Below, piece by piece: positions 27,724 through 36,509 of a DNA stretch of 64,000 bases. The stretch spans positions 124,001 to 188,000 of IMG/VR virus record IMGVR_UViG_3300025000_000053, one strand, 5' to 3'. Position 1 is the first letter of the stretch, and every line of letters begins with the position of its first letter. The notes below the pieces were generated by a model that saw only the letters and a program-made list of their open reading frames with translations, was not told the origin of the DNA and made no database searches. This DNA is from a virus. A program made the translations under genes and the position numbers.

Positions 27724-27766
27724 AATTATAATACTAATAACTTAATAAGTTATTAGTATTATAATT
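27724..27766. terminator. Bidirectional terminator
   Basis: A perfect 20-bp stem with a 3-nt loop (arm begins AATTATAATACTAATAACTT) between convergent genes ending at 27723 and 27773. Confidence 0.8.
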
Positions 27767-27772
27767 AATTAA

Positions 27773-28405
27773 TTAGCTATCAAATAATTTAACTGTATTA
27801 AAAAGAATCTGACTTAATTCATCAGATATCCCAAATCTTTCTTTATTATCAATTAAACTCTTATAAATATCACCATTCTTATGTCTCATTGAAGCTGCTT
27901 TCCAATCACAAATCATTTCAATCAAATCAATAAGATTCATACCCCTTAATGTATATCTTTCTTTAATTTCAGGATTTGGAGTATTACAATTAGGACATTT
28001 ATTATAATATGGGTGGTTATTTAGATTATTCAATCCAAATCCACATTCAGTACAGTATTTTTCTTTTTCATCATAAAATTCAACATGGTGTCTATTTTTA
28101 GAATAATGTGAATCTAATGCAACTTTCATTTCCTTTAAATACGTTTTATATTCTTCACTTCCATAAGTAGAATCTTTTAATTTAGGTCCATATACAGCAA
28201 AAATATCTAATTCAGGTTGTTCCATTTTACTTTTGTCATGATTCAAAGCTCTTTCATTTAATTCACTTATGATTAAATTTATAAAACCAGCAACTTTATC
28301 AATATGTGTTTTTGTATCACTTATAGATTCTTGTATAAGTTTTCCATCAATATTATTATTTGACAAATTTAATCCCTCTTTTCTTTTTTTATTATCAAAT
28401 ATCAT
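27773..28405 (-). CDS. DUF5662-like protein with zinc-ribbon insert
   Basis: A 210-residue protein whose ATG overlaps the upstream stop (ATGA) behind GGAG. The family pattern is visible in HIDKVAGFINLIISELNERA, LNHDKSKMEQPEL, YKTYLKEMKVALDSHYSKNRHHVEF and LIDLIEMICDWKAASMRHKNG, which I know from phage and bacterial DUF5662 proteins. The many conserved His and Asp residues suggest an HD-like metal site. Between the two halves there is a four-cysteine zinc ribbon (YCTECG ... KCPNC). It is coupled to the CYTH gene. Enzyme activity is unproven. Confidence 0.8.
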   Translation of the reverse strand: MIFDNKKRKEGLNLSNNNIDGKLIQESISDTKTHIDKVAGFINLIISELNERALNHDKSKMEQPELDIFAVYGPKLKDSTYGSEEYKTYLKEMKVALDSHYSKNRHHVEFYDEKEKYCTECGFGLNNLNNHPYYNKCPNCNTPNPEIKERYTLRGMNLIDLIEMICDWKAASMRHKNGDIYKSLIDNKERFGISDELSQILFNTVKLFDS

Positions 28406-29085
28406 AGTTCCACTCCTGTCTGAATGAGTCCTTTTATATTAAGTTCTTTATCAATAACTTTAATAAACCTGTCTATACACCATATATCATCTTTAAGTAT
28501 ATTGCATTTACTAAATAAATCAAAGAATTTATTAGCATTATGGTAATACTTAAATATCTTAACAATACCTAAAGTAGTTGTAATAATTGATTCAATTTGG
28601 TCCTCAGTTAATATTTGTTTAATACCTTCATCTAAATCCATTTCAGGATTTATTGCTTCTACTTCTAAATAAGTATATGGACATATAAATCTACTATTCC
28701 ATTTATCTATTTCATATAAAAAATTATTTAATTTAAAGCTTTTTCTTAATTTATTTCCTACAAAAATAGGAATATATATTGATTTTTCTTTATTATAATT
28801 AATCATAAGTTTTTTAAATACATCCGAATTTATAATAATAGTTCTTTCATTTTGAATTTTATGTTTTTCTGTTCTTTCAACATTAGTTTTTGTTGTATGT
28901 TCATATGTTATAGAACCATCGATAAGAGATAATATTTTTCTTAATCTAATACTTTTATTTTTATATTTAAATATCCAGTTTCCTTGTTCCTCAAATTTAA
29001 CAAATTGACATCCTTTGTCAATCAAAATCTTTTCTATTTCTTCCGCTGTACCGAGATTAAAAATCTTTATTTCCTTTTCTAACAT
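28402..29085 (-). CDS. CYTH-domain triphosphate tunnel metalloenzyme
   Basis: A 227-residue protein that begins MLEKEIKI, the E-x-E-x-K signature of CYTH enzymes. It continues with KSIRLRKIL, ITYEHTTKT, NFLYEIDKWN and YLEVEAIN, the alternating charged strands that line the tunnel. Family members hydrolyse tripolyphosphate or thiamine triphosphate, or act as adenylate cyclase or RNA triphosphatase. All the main Glu, Lys and Arg positions seem present. ATG after AAAAGGAGG; it overlaps the next gene by 4 nt. With PPK1 in the same genome, polyphosphate or triphosphate is the most attractive substrate, but that is inference. Confidence 0.85.
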   Translation of the reverse strand: MLEKEIKIFNLGTAEEIEKILIDKGCQFVKFEEQGNWIFKYKNKSIRLRKILSLIDGSITYEHTTKTNVERTEKHKIQNERTIIINSDVFKKLMINYNKEKSIYIPIFVGNKLRKSFKLNNFLYEIDKWNSRFICPYTYLEVEAINPEMDLDEGIKQILTEDQIESIITTTLGIVKIFKYYHNANKFFDLFSKCNILKDDIWCIDRFIKVIDKELNIKGLIQTGVEL

Positions 29086-29127
29086 TTTTATTATCCTCCT
29101 TTTAACTAACGTAACTAAAAAATATTA

Positions 29128-29889
29128 TTAAATTAAAATACTAATTAAGGGAACTAAGTAATGTATAAAATTATAATTAATATTTATATCATTAACATAA
29201 GCTGTATCTTTAACACCAATTATTTCTTTATTATATTTTAAATCATTTAATCTAAATAATGATTGTGTATTTAATTCTCTATAATATTCAATACATAATT
29301 TTCTTCTTTTATAATAATCAATAAAATCTTTTAAGAATTCTATTACTCTTTTTCTTTTAGATATTTCATTCATTTTAAAAAATGTATGTAAAAAATCCAA
29401 CATATATTGTCTATGACATTCTAAAGTAGTATCAGATATTCCTTTTACATCAATAGTAGTATTATTATAATAAAATTCATTTTCATTTAAATAATAATAA
29501 GAAGTATAAATATTTTTTTCAATAAAAGAAATATTATCTAATTCTGTAACAATACATCTTTTAGTTACTATAATAGCATCTTTTTTTATAGATAAAATAT
29601 CATCATCTTTAAGATTATTATTATTAAAAAACCATTCTCTTACTTCTATAAATTTTTCATTTAATCTCTTAAATAATTCTTTATCATTTTTCATATATAA
29701 ACCTATTTGAACTTGTTTTTGTTTTCTATCTAAAGTTTCTAAATAATTTATTTTACTAGAATCTAAAAGATTGAATTTCTTTATTAAATTAAATCCTGCT
29801 GATTTAATATCATATTCAATTATCTCATTTGAAATCAAATACTCAATATTTTTATTTAAGTAAAAGTGTTTTTTAAATAAAGAACTCAT
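29128..29889 (-). CDS. Hypothetical protein with polymerase-like motifs
   Basis: A 253-residue protein, ATG after TAGGAGATG. I do not recognise the family with certainty. It contains EYDIKSAGFNLIKKF near residue 25 and ILSIKKDAIIVTKR near residue 105, which recall the two palm-motif strands of family A/B polymerases, and a later VKGISDTTLECHRQYML. It is too short to be a full polymerase. It precedes the CYTH gene by 42 nt and is likely in one operon with it. Confidence 0.65.
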   Translation of the reverse strand: MSSLFKKHFYLNKNIEYLISNEIIEYDIKSAGFNLIKKFNLLDSSKINYLETLDRKQKQVQIGLYMKNDKELFKRLNEKFIEVREWFFNNNNLKDDDILSIKKDAIIVTKRCIVTELDNISFIEKNIYTSYYYLNENEFYYNNTTIDVKGISDTTLECHRQYMLDFLHTFFKMNEISKRKRVIEFLKDFIDYYKRRKLCIEYYRELNTQSLFRLNDLKYNKEIIGVKDTAYVNDININYNFIHYLVPLISILI

Positions 29890-29958
29890 AAATTGTCATC
29901 TCCTAAAAAAAATAAGATTCTTAATAATTTGTTAAAATGAAAGTATTTTTCTAATAAA

Positions 29959-29990
29959 TAAAGACCTTAGTATTTATACTAAGGTCTTTA
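29959..29990 (-). terminator. Terminator after the 30000 gene
   Basis: Stem TAAAGACCTTAGTAT with ATACTAAGGTCTTTA, 9 nt after the stop codon, followed on the minus strand by a U-rich run. Confidence 0.85.
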
Positions 29991-29999
29991 CTATTTAAA

Positions 30000-30659
30000 T
30001 TAACAAATTGCTTTCACTATAGTTTTGATAAGATCTTTCTTTTTATCATTTTTACTAACTTTCAACGCATTTGTTTTACAATATTTATATAATTCTTCCC
30101 TTTCCATAGATTTTAGTCTCTTAATAAGCTTATCCTTATTCACATCTGGTGACATTACATCAGATGGTTTTAGCTTATTAACAATATCCGTTAAATTATT
30201 GATAACCTGTTCTTTATTAGGTATCTTAGTAACTTTATCTGTATCTTTCTTTAGCTTCTTATATGAATAAGTCTTTAACTTATATTCATTCTCAATGAAT
30301 TCACATATCATCTTAAGATATTCAAACTCATCTTCTGATTTTGAACATAATAAAACAACATTCATATTACTAAGAGCACCTTTGACAATAGTTGAAATCA
30401 ATAAATTATTATCATCTTTTTTAAGATACTCAGTATATTTCTTTTTATAGGTTTTTGTCATACCATCATTAATAAATAATGATGCAATATGAGGTGGGGG
30501 TATTAATGCTTTAATAGCCATTACATTAGAATATTTTCCTTTCTTTCCTTTAGATGTAATATTATGTGATAATAGTAAAAATTGAAATTTATTTGGGTCA
30601 AAATTTTTTAAAAAATCCCCAATAAATTCTTTTGAATTAATTCTAACTATACAACCCAT
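30000..30659 (-). CDS. Hypothetical protein with SAP-like C-terminus
   Basis: Start ATG 30659 chosen because GGGAG is 10 nt upstream; GTG 30668 touches the ribosome binding site. The 219-residue product is basic. Its last 45 residues (KDKLIKRLKSMEREELYKYC ... VSKNDKKKDLI) have the L-x-x-M-x-x-x-x-L-x-x-x-x-x-x-x-x-x-x-x-x-x-x-x-K-x-x-L-I spacing of SAP or HeH nucleic-acid-binding motifs. The first 130 residues are an unknown alpha/beta domain. It is 15 nt downstream of the kinase-like gene and probably co-transcribed with it. Confidence 0.65.
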   Translation of the reverse strand: MGCIVRINSKEFIGDFLKNFDPNKFQFLLLSHNITSKGKKGKYSNVMAIKALIPPPHIASLFINDGMTKTYKKKYTEYLKKDDNNLLISTIVKGALSNMNVVLLCSKSEDEFEYLKMICEFIENEYKLKTYSYKKLKKDTDKVTKIPNKEQVINNLTDIVNKLKPSDVMSPDVNKDKLIKRLKSMEREELYKYCKTNALKVSKNDKKKDLIKTIVKAIC

Positions 30660-30674
30660 GATATACACTCCCTT

Positions 30675-32486
30675 TTAGTCATTATTAGTTAATCCGAGTT
30701 CCTCTTTCAATTTTTTCATTTCTTCACTTTCATCAGAATAATTTTCTTCAGTTGATTCTATTTTATCTGTTAAAACGGTTACACCATTACCTAAATCATG
30801 AACAGATAATGATGTGAATTCACATCCTCCATTTGGTTCATCTACAGAGATAGATAAATTTTCATTATCATGATAATTAGGTATTGTGCTATCATGTTCA
30901 ATAGGATTAAAAACACCAATAGATAATGAGTCATTATCACATTGATATGTTGTTTCATCAGTTACTGATACTTCTACATTTCTACCATTGTATGCTTTTT
31001 TTAAATCATTTTTAATAATATCATCTTCTATTGTTATACCGTAATCTTCAACCATCATGTTTCTTATTTCTTTTTGAAACTCCTCTTTATTTTTTTCATT
31101 AGATTGTTCTAAAATATCAATATCAATAGTTACCCTTGAAATTGGTTTTTTAATAGTATAATTAAGAATTTCATTATCATCATGAGGGACAATATTTTTT
31201 ACTGTTTCTTGGAGATTTGTTTTAAGGTTTTTTAACATTTCTAATTGTTCTTCAGTTAGAATAGTATTTTTATCTAGACCATCACTATCTGTAAAAATTA
31301 TATCCTCGGGCACATCAGGACAGTTGTAATATTTCTTGTGATCTAAATATATTATATCCTCTTCATTTAATTTATTTCTTAGTATTTCTAAATAATTATC
31401 TTTAGCTTCAATTGAAATAAAGAATAATTCATCAATTGGTACTCTCAAATATTCTAATAACAATAGTTCCTTTTCTGTAAAATCATCAGCATAATTCTTC
31501 ATATTAAAATCTGGATCTTTTTTCATTTCAACCCAGGATTCTTCTTGTCTTTTGTCAATAACATCTATTGGTGATAATATATTTTCATTTCTTATTATTA
31601 CAGGTTTTCTTATATCACTTTTAACAAGTGGGAGAGAATTTAATGCTTCCAAATACTTATCATTAGCCTCATCAGAATCAAAAGTATTCTCGTTTAAATA
31701 GCTATCTTTTTTCATGTTAATTTCCTCCTTTTGTTTATTAGATATAACTTCTTCCATAGAATCACTTTCTACCTCCATTAGAGGTTTAGTTAATTTATAT
31801 GCCATTTGTTTGGCAATATAATTTTCATTTCTTTCAATTTCCATGGAAATTTTCTTTCTTAAATCAATAAAAGTATATTTCTTATTACATTTAGGACATT
31901 TTAAATCATGAAAATTATTATCATATTCAACAAATTGATTACAAGCGGAACATAATAATTCATCTCCATTTATACGATAAATATATGCAAAATCTAATAT
32001 AACTAAGTCACCATTATCTCTATACCCCCAGTTTAAATAATTCCTAGGTACAGTTCCAACATCTCCTAATAAATATGACTCTGCTAAAATTGATAAAATT
32101 GATTGAAGATTTCCTTTTTGTTCAATAAATTCTTCTTTACTTATAACAGTAATATATTCACATGCTAATATAAGTTCATTAGTTTCATAAACTTTAATTA
32201 CATAAGGTTGTAATTCATCTGACATTGTAAATTCATTCAGATTATCCTGAATACCCCATTTATCTAATGCTATTTTAAAAACATAATTATCAATTAAAAT
32301 AGCAAACCTATTAGTTCCTGGTCCTAATTCAACATAATCTAAACCATGTTTATTTAATACTTCAATCATCATATCAGTCTTCTGATTATTATCAGATATC
32401 TTAACAGATTTACACACATCATATAAATCTATTAATAATTGTTTTTTAAAGTGTTCTAATATTCTACTTTTAATAGTTTTTTTCAT
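30675..32486 (-). CDS. Protein-kinase-like protein with zinc ribbon and acidic tail
   Basis: A 603-residue protein, ATG after ATAGGAGATG. The N-terminal 190 residues look like a divergent kinase fold: GPGTNRFAILIDNYVFKIAL resembles a glycine-rich loop with the strand-3 lysine, ILACEYI a hinge, and VILDFAYIYRI a DFG-like segment near residue 168. A zinc ribbon follows (LLCSACNQF ... LKCPKCNKK). Residues 230-603 are acidic and low in structure, with a repeated SLSI/SLSV element. The HRD catalytic loop is not clear (VPRNYLNWG may replace it), so it may be a pseudokinase. It neighbours a large unknown gene. Function unknown. Confidence 0.75.
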   Translation of the reverse strand: MKKTIKSRILEHFKKQLLIDLYDVCKSVKISDNNQKTDMMIEVLNKHGLDYVELGPGTNRFAILIDNYVFKIALDKWGIQDNLNEFTMSDELQPYVIKVYETNELILACEYITVISKEEFIEQKGNLQSILSILAESYLLGDVGTVPRNYLNWGYRDNGDLVILDFAYIYRINGDELLCSACNQFVEYDNNFHDLKCPKCNKKYTFIDLRKKISMEIERNENYIAKQMAYKLTKPLMEVESDSMEEVISNKQKEEINMKKDSYLNENTFDSDEANDKYLEALNSLPLVKSDIRKPVIIRNENILSPIDVIDKRQEESWVEMKKDPDFNMKNYADDFTEKELLLLEYLRVPIDELFFISIEAKDNYLEILRNKLNEEDIIYLDHKKYYNCPDVPEDIIFTDSDGLDKNTILTEEQLEMLKNLKTNLQETVKNIVPHDDNEILNYTIKKPISRVTIDIDILEQSNEKNKEEFQKEIRNMMVEDYGITIEDDIIKNDLKKAYNGRNVEVSVTDETTYQCDNDSLSIGVFNPIEHDSTIPNYHDNENLSISVDEPNGGCEFTSLSVHDLGNGVTVLTDKIESTEENYSDESEEMKKLKEELGLTNND

Positions 32487-32524
32487 ATTTTCATCTCCTA
32501 TAAAATAATTTTCAAAGATTCGAT

Positions 32525-33472
32525 CTAATCATTCGAACCTAAATTACCGGATGTGAAATCCAACATATCATTTTGAAAATCTTCAAAACTATTATAGTTG
32601 TTATCAGTTACAACTCTTGTCATAAAATTATCATTTTTTTTATTTTTCTTATTCCTTTTCTTATTATCTTTTTCTTTATCTCGTATTAATTTTGTAGCCC
32701 TTTTACTAACACCTTTTTCTTTCATAAGTTTAATAGAATTCCAACCCATATCATTAAGATTTTGATAAACTCTTAATTCTTCAGCAGTATCTCTAGTAAC
32801 AAATCTTCCGTTATAATGAATAACTTCATCCTGTACAGTAGTGTCTTGTATCTTATCAAAATATTTACCATTCATTACTTCATTAAGTTTAGGAACATAT
32901 TCTTTTTGTTTAGACTCTTTAATTTTCTCTTTACTCTCAAAAAACTCAGCCAATATATCTATACTATGTATTGACTTTAATTTTTTATCTGGAATTGATG
33001 TAATATTCCCATCTTTAATAATTTCTAAAACAACTTTATCAGTTATTTTAGAAGATTTAAATTCTTGTACCTCTTCCTTAATATTTAAAGCTATTAAATT
33101 ATCAATAACTTCTTCATCAGGATAAAGATATTTAGTTTTACTTAAAATAATTTTATTCTTTATTAAAAACTTATTGGTAAAATTATTACGCATTCTTGGT
33201 TTGGCTGGAATAAATTCATCTATCATTTCATTCCTTATTTTAATTTTCAATAGTTCCATATTACCATGTTTTTCTGCTAGTTTATTCATATACTCATCAT
33301 AAACCCTTAAACCTACCATATAATCATTTATATTTTTATAACGCCTTCTAATCTTCTTTGCAGATCTTTCTAATTCTGTAGAAGGCTCCGAAGAACATCT
33401 ATGATAGTTATCTCCAAAGTCATTTACATAAACTTCAAACAAGAATAAATTTTTATTAACTGAAACTTCCAT
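32525..33472 (-). CDS. Hypothetical charged protein, 315 residues
   Basis: ATG after GGGGGAGTG. No family recognised. The sequence is strongly charged, with a Lys/Arg/Asn-rich segment near residues 265-285 (DKEKDNKKRNKKNKKND) and a helical middle. It heads a probable operon with the kinase-like and SAP-like genes. A virion or packaging-associated role is possible, but nothing in the sequence shows it. Confidence 0.65.
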   Translation of the reverse strand: MEVSVNKNLFLFEVYVNDFGDNYHRCSSEPSTELERSAKKIRRRYKNINDYMVGLRVYDEYMNKLAEKHGNMELLKIKIRNEMIDEFIPAKPRMRNNFTNKFLIKNKIILSKTKYLYPDEEVIDNLIALNIKEEVQEFKSSKITDKVVLEIIKDGNITSIPDKKLKSIHSIDILAEFFESKEKIKESKQKEYVPKLNEVMNGKYFDKIQDTTVQDEVIHYNGRFVTRDTAEELRVYQNLNDMGWNSIKLMKEKGVSKRATKLIRDKEKDNKKRNKKNKKNDNFMTRVVTDNNYNSFEDFQNDMLDFTSGNLGSND

Positions 33473-33510
33473 CTATCTCACACTCCCCCAGTATTTCTTA
33501 TTTATATTAT

Positions 33511-33524
33511 AATAATATATATTT
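33511..33524 (-). promoter_or_regulatory. Variant of the candidate promoter motif
   Basis: AAATATATATTATT on the minus strand, 39 nt upstream of the ATG at 33472, after the terminator at 33544. Confidence 0.4.
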
Positions 33525-33543
33525 GATAATCGGATTATTAAAT

Positions 33544-33578
33544 TAGACATTAGAGTTTAACTATAACTCTAATGTCTA
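33544..33578 (-). terminator. Terminator after the Nudix gene
   Basis: Stem TAGACATTAGAGTT with AACTCTAATGTCTA, 13 nt after the stop of the gene at 33591, U-rich on the minus strand. Confidence 0.8.
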
Positions 33579-33590
33579 TTAAAAATATTG

Positions 33591-34505
33591 TTATATCGTC
33601 GTCATTGGGGCATACTGCTTCTTAAGAGTTAAAATATTATCTATAACTAATTTGACCCATGTATCTAAATTAGGTTTATTTAATAATTTATCATCAATTT
33701 CTAATACAACTAATTTATGTTTTTCTGGTTCACCAGTTTGAATCTTATCTAAAATATCGTTAATATTAGGAACTTTTATTTCATATAATAAACCAAAATG
33801 TTCATTTTCTGTTAATGTTATATACCCATTGTATGTAAAAGTTGGTAACAATGGTATAGGTAAACAAAAATCCTCTTGTATTATTAATTCTTCTTTTATC
33901 TCTCTCATAAGATTTTCTCTTAATATTGTAAATTGATTTTTTAGATAACATGAACGAGTAAAACCAACATGACCTTGAATCATAGTTATTTTATCTTTCA
34001 TTCTCCCATTAAGTGATTCTAAAAGAAGAATATTCTTATTATCAGTTATATAACATGCTACCACTAATTGTTTATAAAGAGGATTATATTCAGCTTCAAA
34101 TCTTGGTAATATAATAAAATCTTCATCATCTAAAAAAGTTTTATCATTCTTAAATAGAGGTTTATTTTCATTCATGAATATACCATTTACAATATTACCA
34201 TCTTCATCATATTTTTTTGATTGAAGTGTCACACCATTATGTTCGTGTACTAAACTAACTAGAGAATTTACTCGTATTATTTCATCATATAATCCATAGT
34301 TTTTATTGTTATTTATAGCTTTTATATTGAATTTACTGGGTAAACAAATTATTCTTTCCCAATATTTATCTTCTGTTTTCAATAATTCTTCTATTCTTAA
34401 TTTTATACTATGAAACCTATCTGATTTTAACGGATAATCGTATAAATGCGTTGTAAGAAATTCAATAGTTTGATTTTCTTTATTAACATTACCTCTTGTC
34501 ATCAT
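33591..34505 (-). CDS. Nudix-superfamily hydrolase
   Basis: A 304-residue protein; ATG pair at 34505/34502 after AGGGGG. The Nudix box is recognisable but stretched: MIQGHVGFT, then a short insert, then ENLMREIKEELII, giving the R-E-x-x-E-E-L metal-binding helix. The 150 residues before it are an unusual N-terminal extension. Nudix enzymes hydrolyse nucleoside diphosphates linked to another group, such as ADP-ribose, NADH, capped RNA or oxidised dNTPs. The phage substrate cannot be told from sequence. It lies 28 nt after the RNase H gene. Confidence 0.82.
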   Translation of the reverse strand: MMTRGNVNKENQTIEFLTTHLYDYPLKSDRFHSIKLRIEELLKTEDKYWERIICLPSKFNIKAINNNKNYGLYDEIIRVNSLVSLVHEHNGVTLQSKKYDEDGNIVNGIFMNENKPLFKNDKTFLDDEDFIILPRFEAEYNPLYKQLVVACYITDNKNILLLESLNGRMKDKITMIQGHVGFTRSCYLKNQFTILRENLMREIKEELIIQEDFCLPIPLLPTFTYNGYITLTENEHFGLLYEIKVPNINDILDKIQTGEPEKHKLVVLEIDDKLLNKPNLDTWVKLVIDNILTLKKQYAPMTTI

Positions 34506-34532
34506 TCCTTTATTCCCCCTATTTATATTTAT

Positions 34533-35120
34533 TTATTTATGTGTTCCCTCTTGATTAATTTTATACTTTTCATATGCTTCTTTAATCGCTCTATCACATT
34601 CTTTATTATTTAAATAAGCACCTAAAAAATCTTCATAACTAATATTACATTTATTAAATTTATTAAAATATTTATGTTGCTTATTTGTTTTATATAAAGG
34701 CATATGTGAGTTAATATGAAATATTCTCACTTTTTTTAATTTATTTAATAATTTAAAAGCTTTAATAATACATTCTTGATTAGCAACTCTAGTTATTTTA
34801 GATGTATATAAAACTCCATTAACAGAAGTTTTTAACCAATTATAAATCCATTCTGTTAATGATTTTACACATAATAAAGAATCTGTGTATAATTCAATTG
34901 TATAATCAACAACTTTACTTACAGTTATGTATTCATCTACTAGTTCTAAAGATTTTTGTATAGAATAGATTTCAGCAAAATTATTAGTTTTATCTTCAGT
35001 AATTATTTCATCACTAAGTAATAAATCATCATCTTTAAATATTCTATATGAAGAAACAGCTGTAAATTTTTTATTAACTTTTTTAAATCCACCACCATCT
35101 GTAAAGATTCGTATTCTCAT
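34533..35120 (-). CDS. RNase H-like nuclease
   Basis: A 195-residue protein, ATG after ATGGGGG. Catalytic acidic residues of the RNase HI fold are visible: IFTDGGG (Asp 7), NNFAEIYSI (Glu near 49), ELYTDSLLCV (Asp near 78) and a C-terminal region with INSHMPLYK whose His and later acidic residues complete the set. It should cleave RNA in RNA-DNA hybrids during replication. It is coupled with the Nudix gene downstream. Confidence 0.85.
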   Translation of the reverse strand: MRIRIFTDGGGFKKVNKKFTAVSSYRIFKDDDLLLSDEIITEDKTNNFAEIYSIQKSLELVDEYITVSKVVDYTIELYTDSLLCVKSLTEWIYNWLKTSVNGVLYTSKITRVANQECIIKAFKLLNKLKKVRIFHINSHMPLYKTNKQHKYFNKFNKCNISYEDFLGAYLNNKECDRAIKEAYEKYKINQEGTHK

Positions 35121-35154
35121 ATTTTATACCCCCATGTAGTTTTTTCTATTTTAT

Positions 35155-35220
35155 TTATATTTTTTTAAACAAATATATAATGGATAATGATTGTGGTATA
35201 CCGCCACATACTCTTATCAC
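35155..35220 (-). CDS. Possible 21-residue peptide
   Basis: GTG at 35220 has a near-perfect ribosome binding site (AAAGGAGGTAGG) upstream and opens a frame for 21 residues (VIRVCGGIPQSLSIIYLFKK plus I) ending in TAA. No family recognised. Part of the frame can also fold as TGTGG ... CCACA, so the segment could be an untranslated leader to the RNase H gene. Low confidence. Confidence 0.3.
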   Translation of the reverse strand: MIRVCGGIPQSLSIIYLFKKI

Positions 35221-35246
35221 TTTCCCTACCTCCTTTATTTTATATA

Positions 35247-35285
35247 TTTCCTTACTAGAAGAAACGGGCTCTTCTAGTAAGGAAA
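35247..35285 (-). terminator. 16-bp hairpin after the 35298 gene
   Basis: Stem TTTCCTTACTAGAAGA with TCTTCTAGTAAGGAAA and a 7-nt loop, 12 nt after the stop of the gene at 35298. It has no strong U-run on the minus strand, so it may be a terminator or an mRNA-stability element. Confidence 0.6.
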
Positions 35286-35297
35286 CTATCTTATCTT

Positions 35298-35963
35298 TTA
35301 TGAAGCTTCATCAATAATTTGTGGAAAAGTAAATCCTTTTATTTCAAGATAAATATATTTTTTCTCTAGAATACTCATATCAGGTTCAATAAGTTCTTTA
35401 GATATTTTAAACTTAGCTTCAAGTAATGATAATAAATCCTTAGATATAAATTTTTCATATTCTTCAATAAAAGATACAAAATTACCAAATAAATTTTGTA
35501 ATGGTATAAATAACTTACCATTATGAACTAATTCATGAACTGTAACACATAGTGGTATTAAACCAACTGTATTTCTATAATGAAGTAGTGTAACCTCTTC
35601 GGCTATTAATAATGGATTAATATCTTTTTCTTCATTAATCCATTTATCTAAAATTATTTGTGTTAAATCAAATAAGGTAAATGGTTCGTGATGAATTTCA
35701 ATAGAAACTCTTTTAGTATCCTTGTTATTAATATTATTAAAAAAAGAACATAAGGTCATATCAATTTCATCTCTTAGATATTGTACATATTGTTTATATT
35801 CCATTGAACTTCGAATTATTCTTTCTATAGTTTTTATAAGTTTAATTTTATCTTTCTCATTCATAATAATAACATTACGAGTTGATGTTGGTAATTCATT
35901 TATTTTTACATATTCAATTTTGTTATTATTTTCATAATTATCAACAACTTTAGGCATTCTCAT
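35298..35963 (-). CDS. HNH-like-fold protein, paralogue of the gene at 27073
   Basis: A 221-residue protein, ATG after GAGGGTG. It shares with the product of 27073-27723 the order YKQYVQYLRDEIDMTLC, IEIHHEPFTLFDLTQI, IPLCVTVHELVHNGKLFIPL and FGNFVSFIEEY. IEIHHEP and LCVTVHELVH resemble the His-rich strands and helix of HNH nucleases, but the identification is tentative. A conserved role in jumbo phages rather than homing is likely, since no intron is near. It stands alone between hairpins. Confidence 0.75.
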   Translation of the reverse strand: MRMPKVVDNYENNNKIEYVKINELPTSTRNVIIMNEKDKIKLIKTIERIIRSSMEYKQYVQYLRDEIDMTLCSFFNNINNKDTKRVSIEIHHEPFTLFDLTQIILDKWINEEKDINPLLIAEEVTLLHYRNTVGLIPLCVTVHELVHNGKLFIPLQNLFGNFVSFIEEYEKFISKDLLSLLEAKFKISKELIEPDMSILEKKYIYLEIKGFTFPQIIDEAS

Positions 35964-36031
35964 TTTATCACCCTCATTTCATATTTTCTTTATTTAATTG
36001 TTAGAAAATAGTGAGAGAGTGATAAAAAATA

Positions 36032-36505
36032 TTAATAATGTCTTTCAATAAATTCCATTACCATTTTTTCTCTATCTAAATAGGTAAATTCACTTTCTTC
36101 TATCCCATAATCTTCTTCCATTATTATTTCTAGTATTCCTATAAATTTTTTAATAGCCTTTTTAACTTTATCCTTTTCATCATTACCAAAATTAAAAAAC
36201 TTAACAATCTCTTTTAAATCTTTAATTGAACTTTCTAAATCTATTAAAAATTGATGAAATGCCTCAGCAAATGCTTCTTCTTCATATTCAAAAACAGGTA
36301 TGTTATCATCAAAGCATATAAGATCATATGAAGAAAAATCATTTAATTGTTTAATACAAGATTTATGTAGTTTATTTTTTTTAATTTTTTTTACCTTATA
36401 ATGTTTTTTACCTCTTTTTTTTAAAAATAATTCTACCAGTTTTTCATCATTAGTAAAACCTAAAAACATTCCTGATTTTTTATTAAGAATAAAATATACA
36501 TACAT
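36032..36505 (-). CDS. Hypothetical protein, 157 residues
   Basis: Start ATG 36505 is preferred, with GGAAAAGAAG upstream; an in-frame ATG at 36538 would overlap the previous gene. Unrecognised. The first 60 residues form a small basic domain (KKSGMFLGFTNDEKLVELFLKKRGKKHY); the remainder is helical and acidic. Confidence 0.6.
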   Translation of the reverse strand: MYVYFILNKKSGMFLGFTNDEKLVELFLKKRGKKHYKVKKIKKNKLHKSCIKQLNDFSSYDLICFDDNIPVFEYEEEAFAEAFHQFLIDLESSIKDLKEIVKFFNFGNDEKDKVKKAIKKFIGILEIIMEEDYGIEESEFTYLDREKMVMEFIERHY

Positions 36506-36509
36506 GTTA

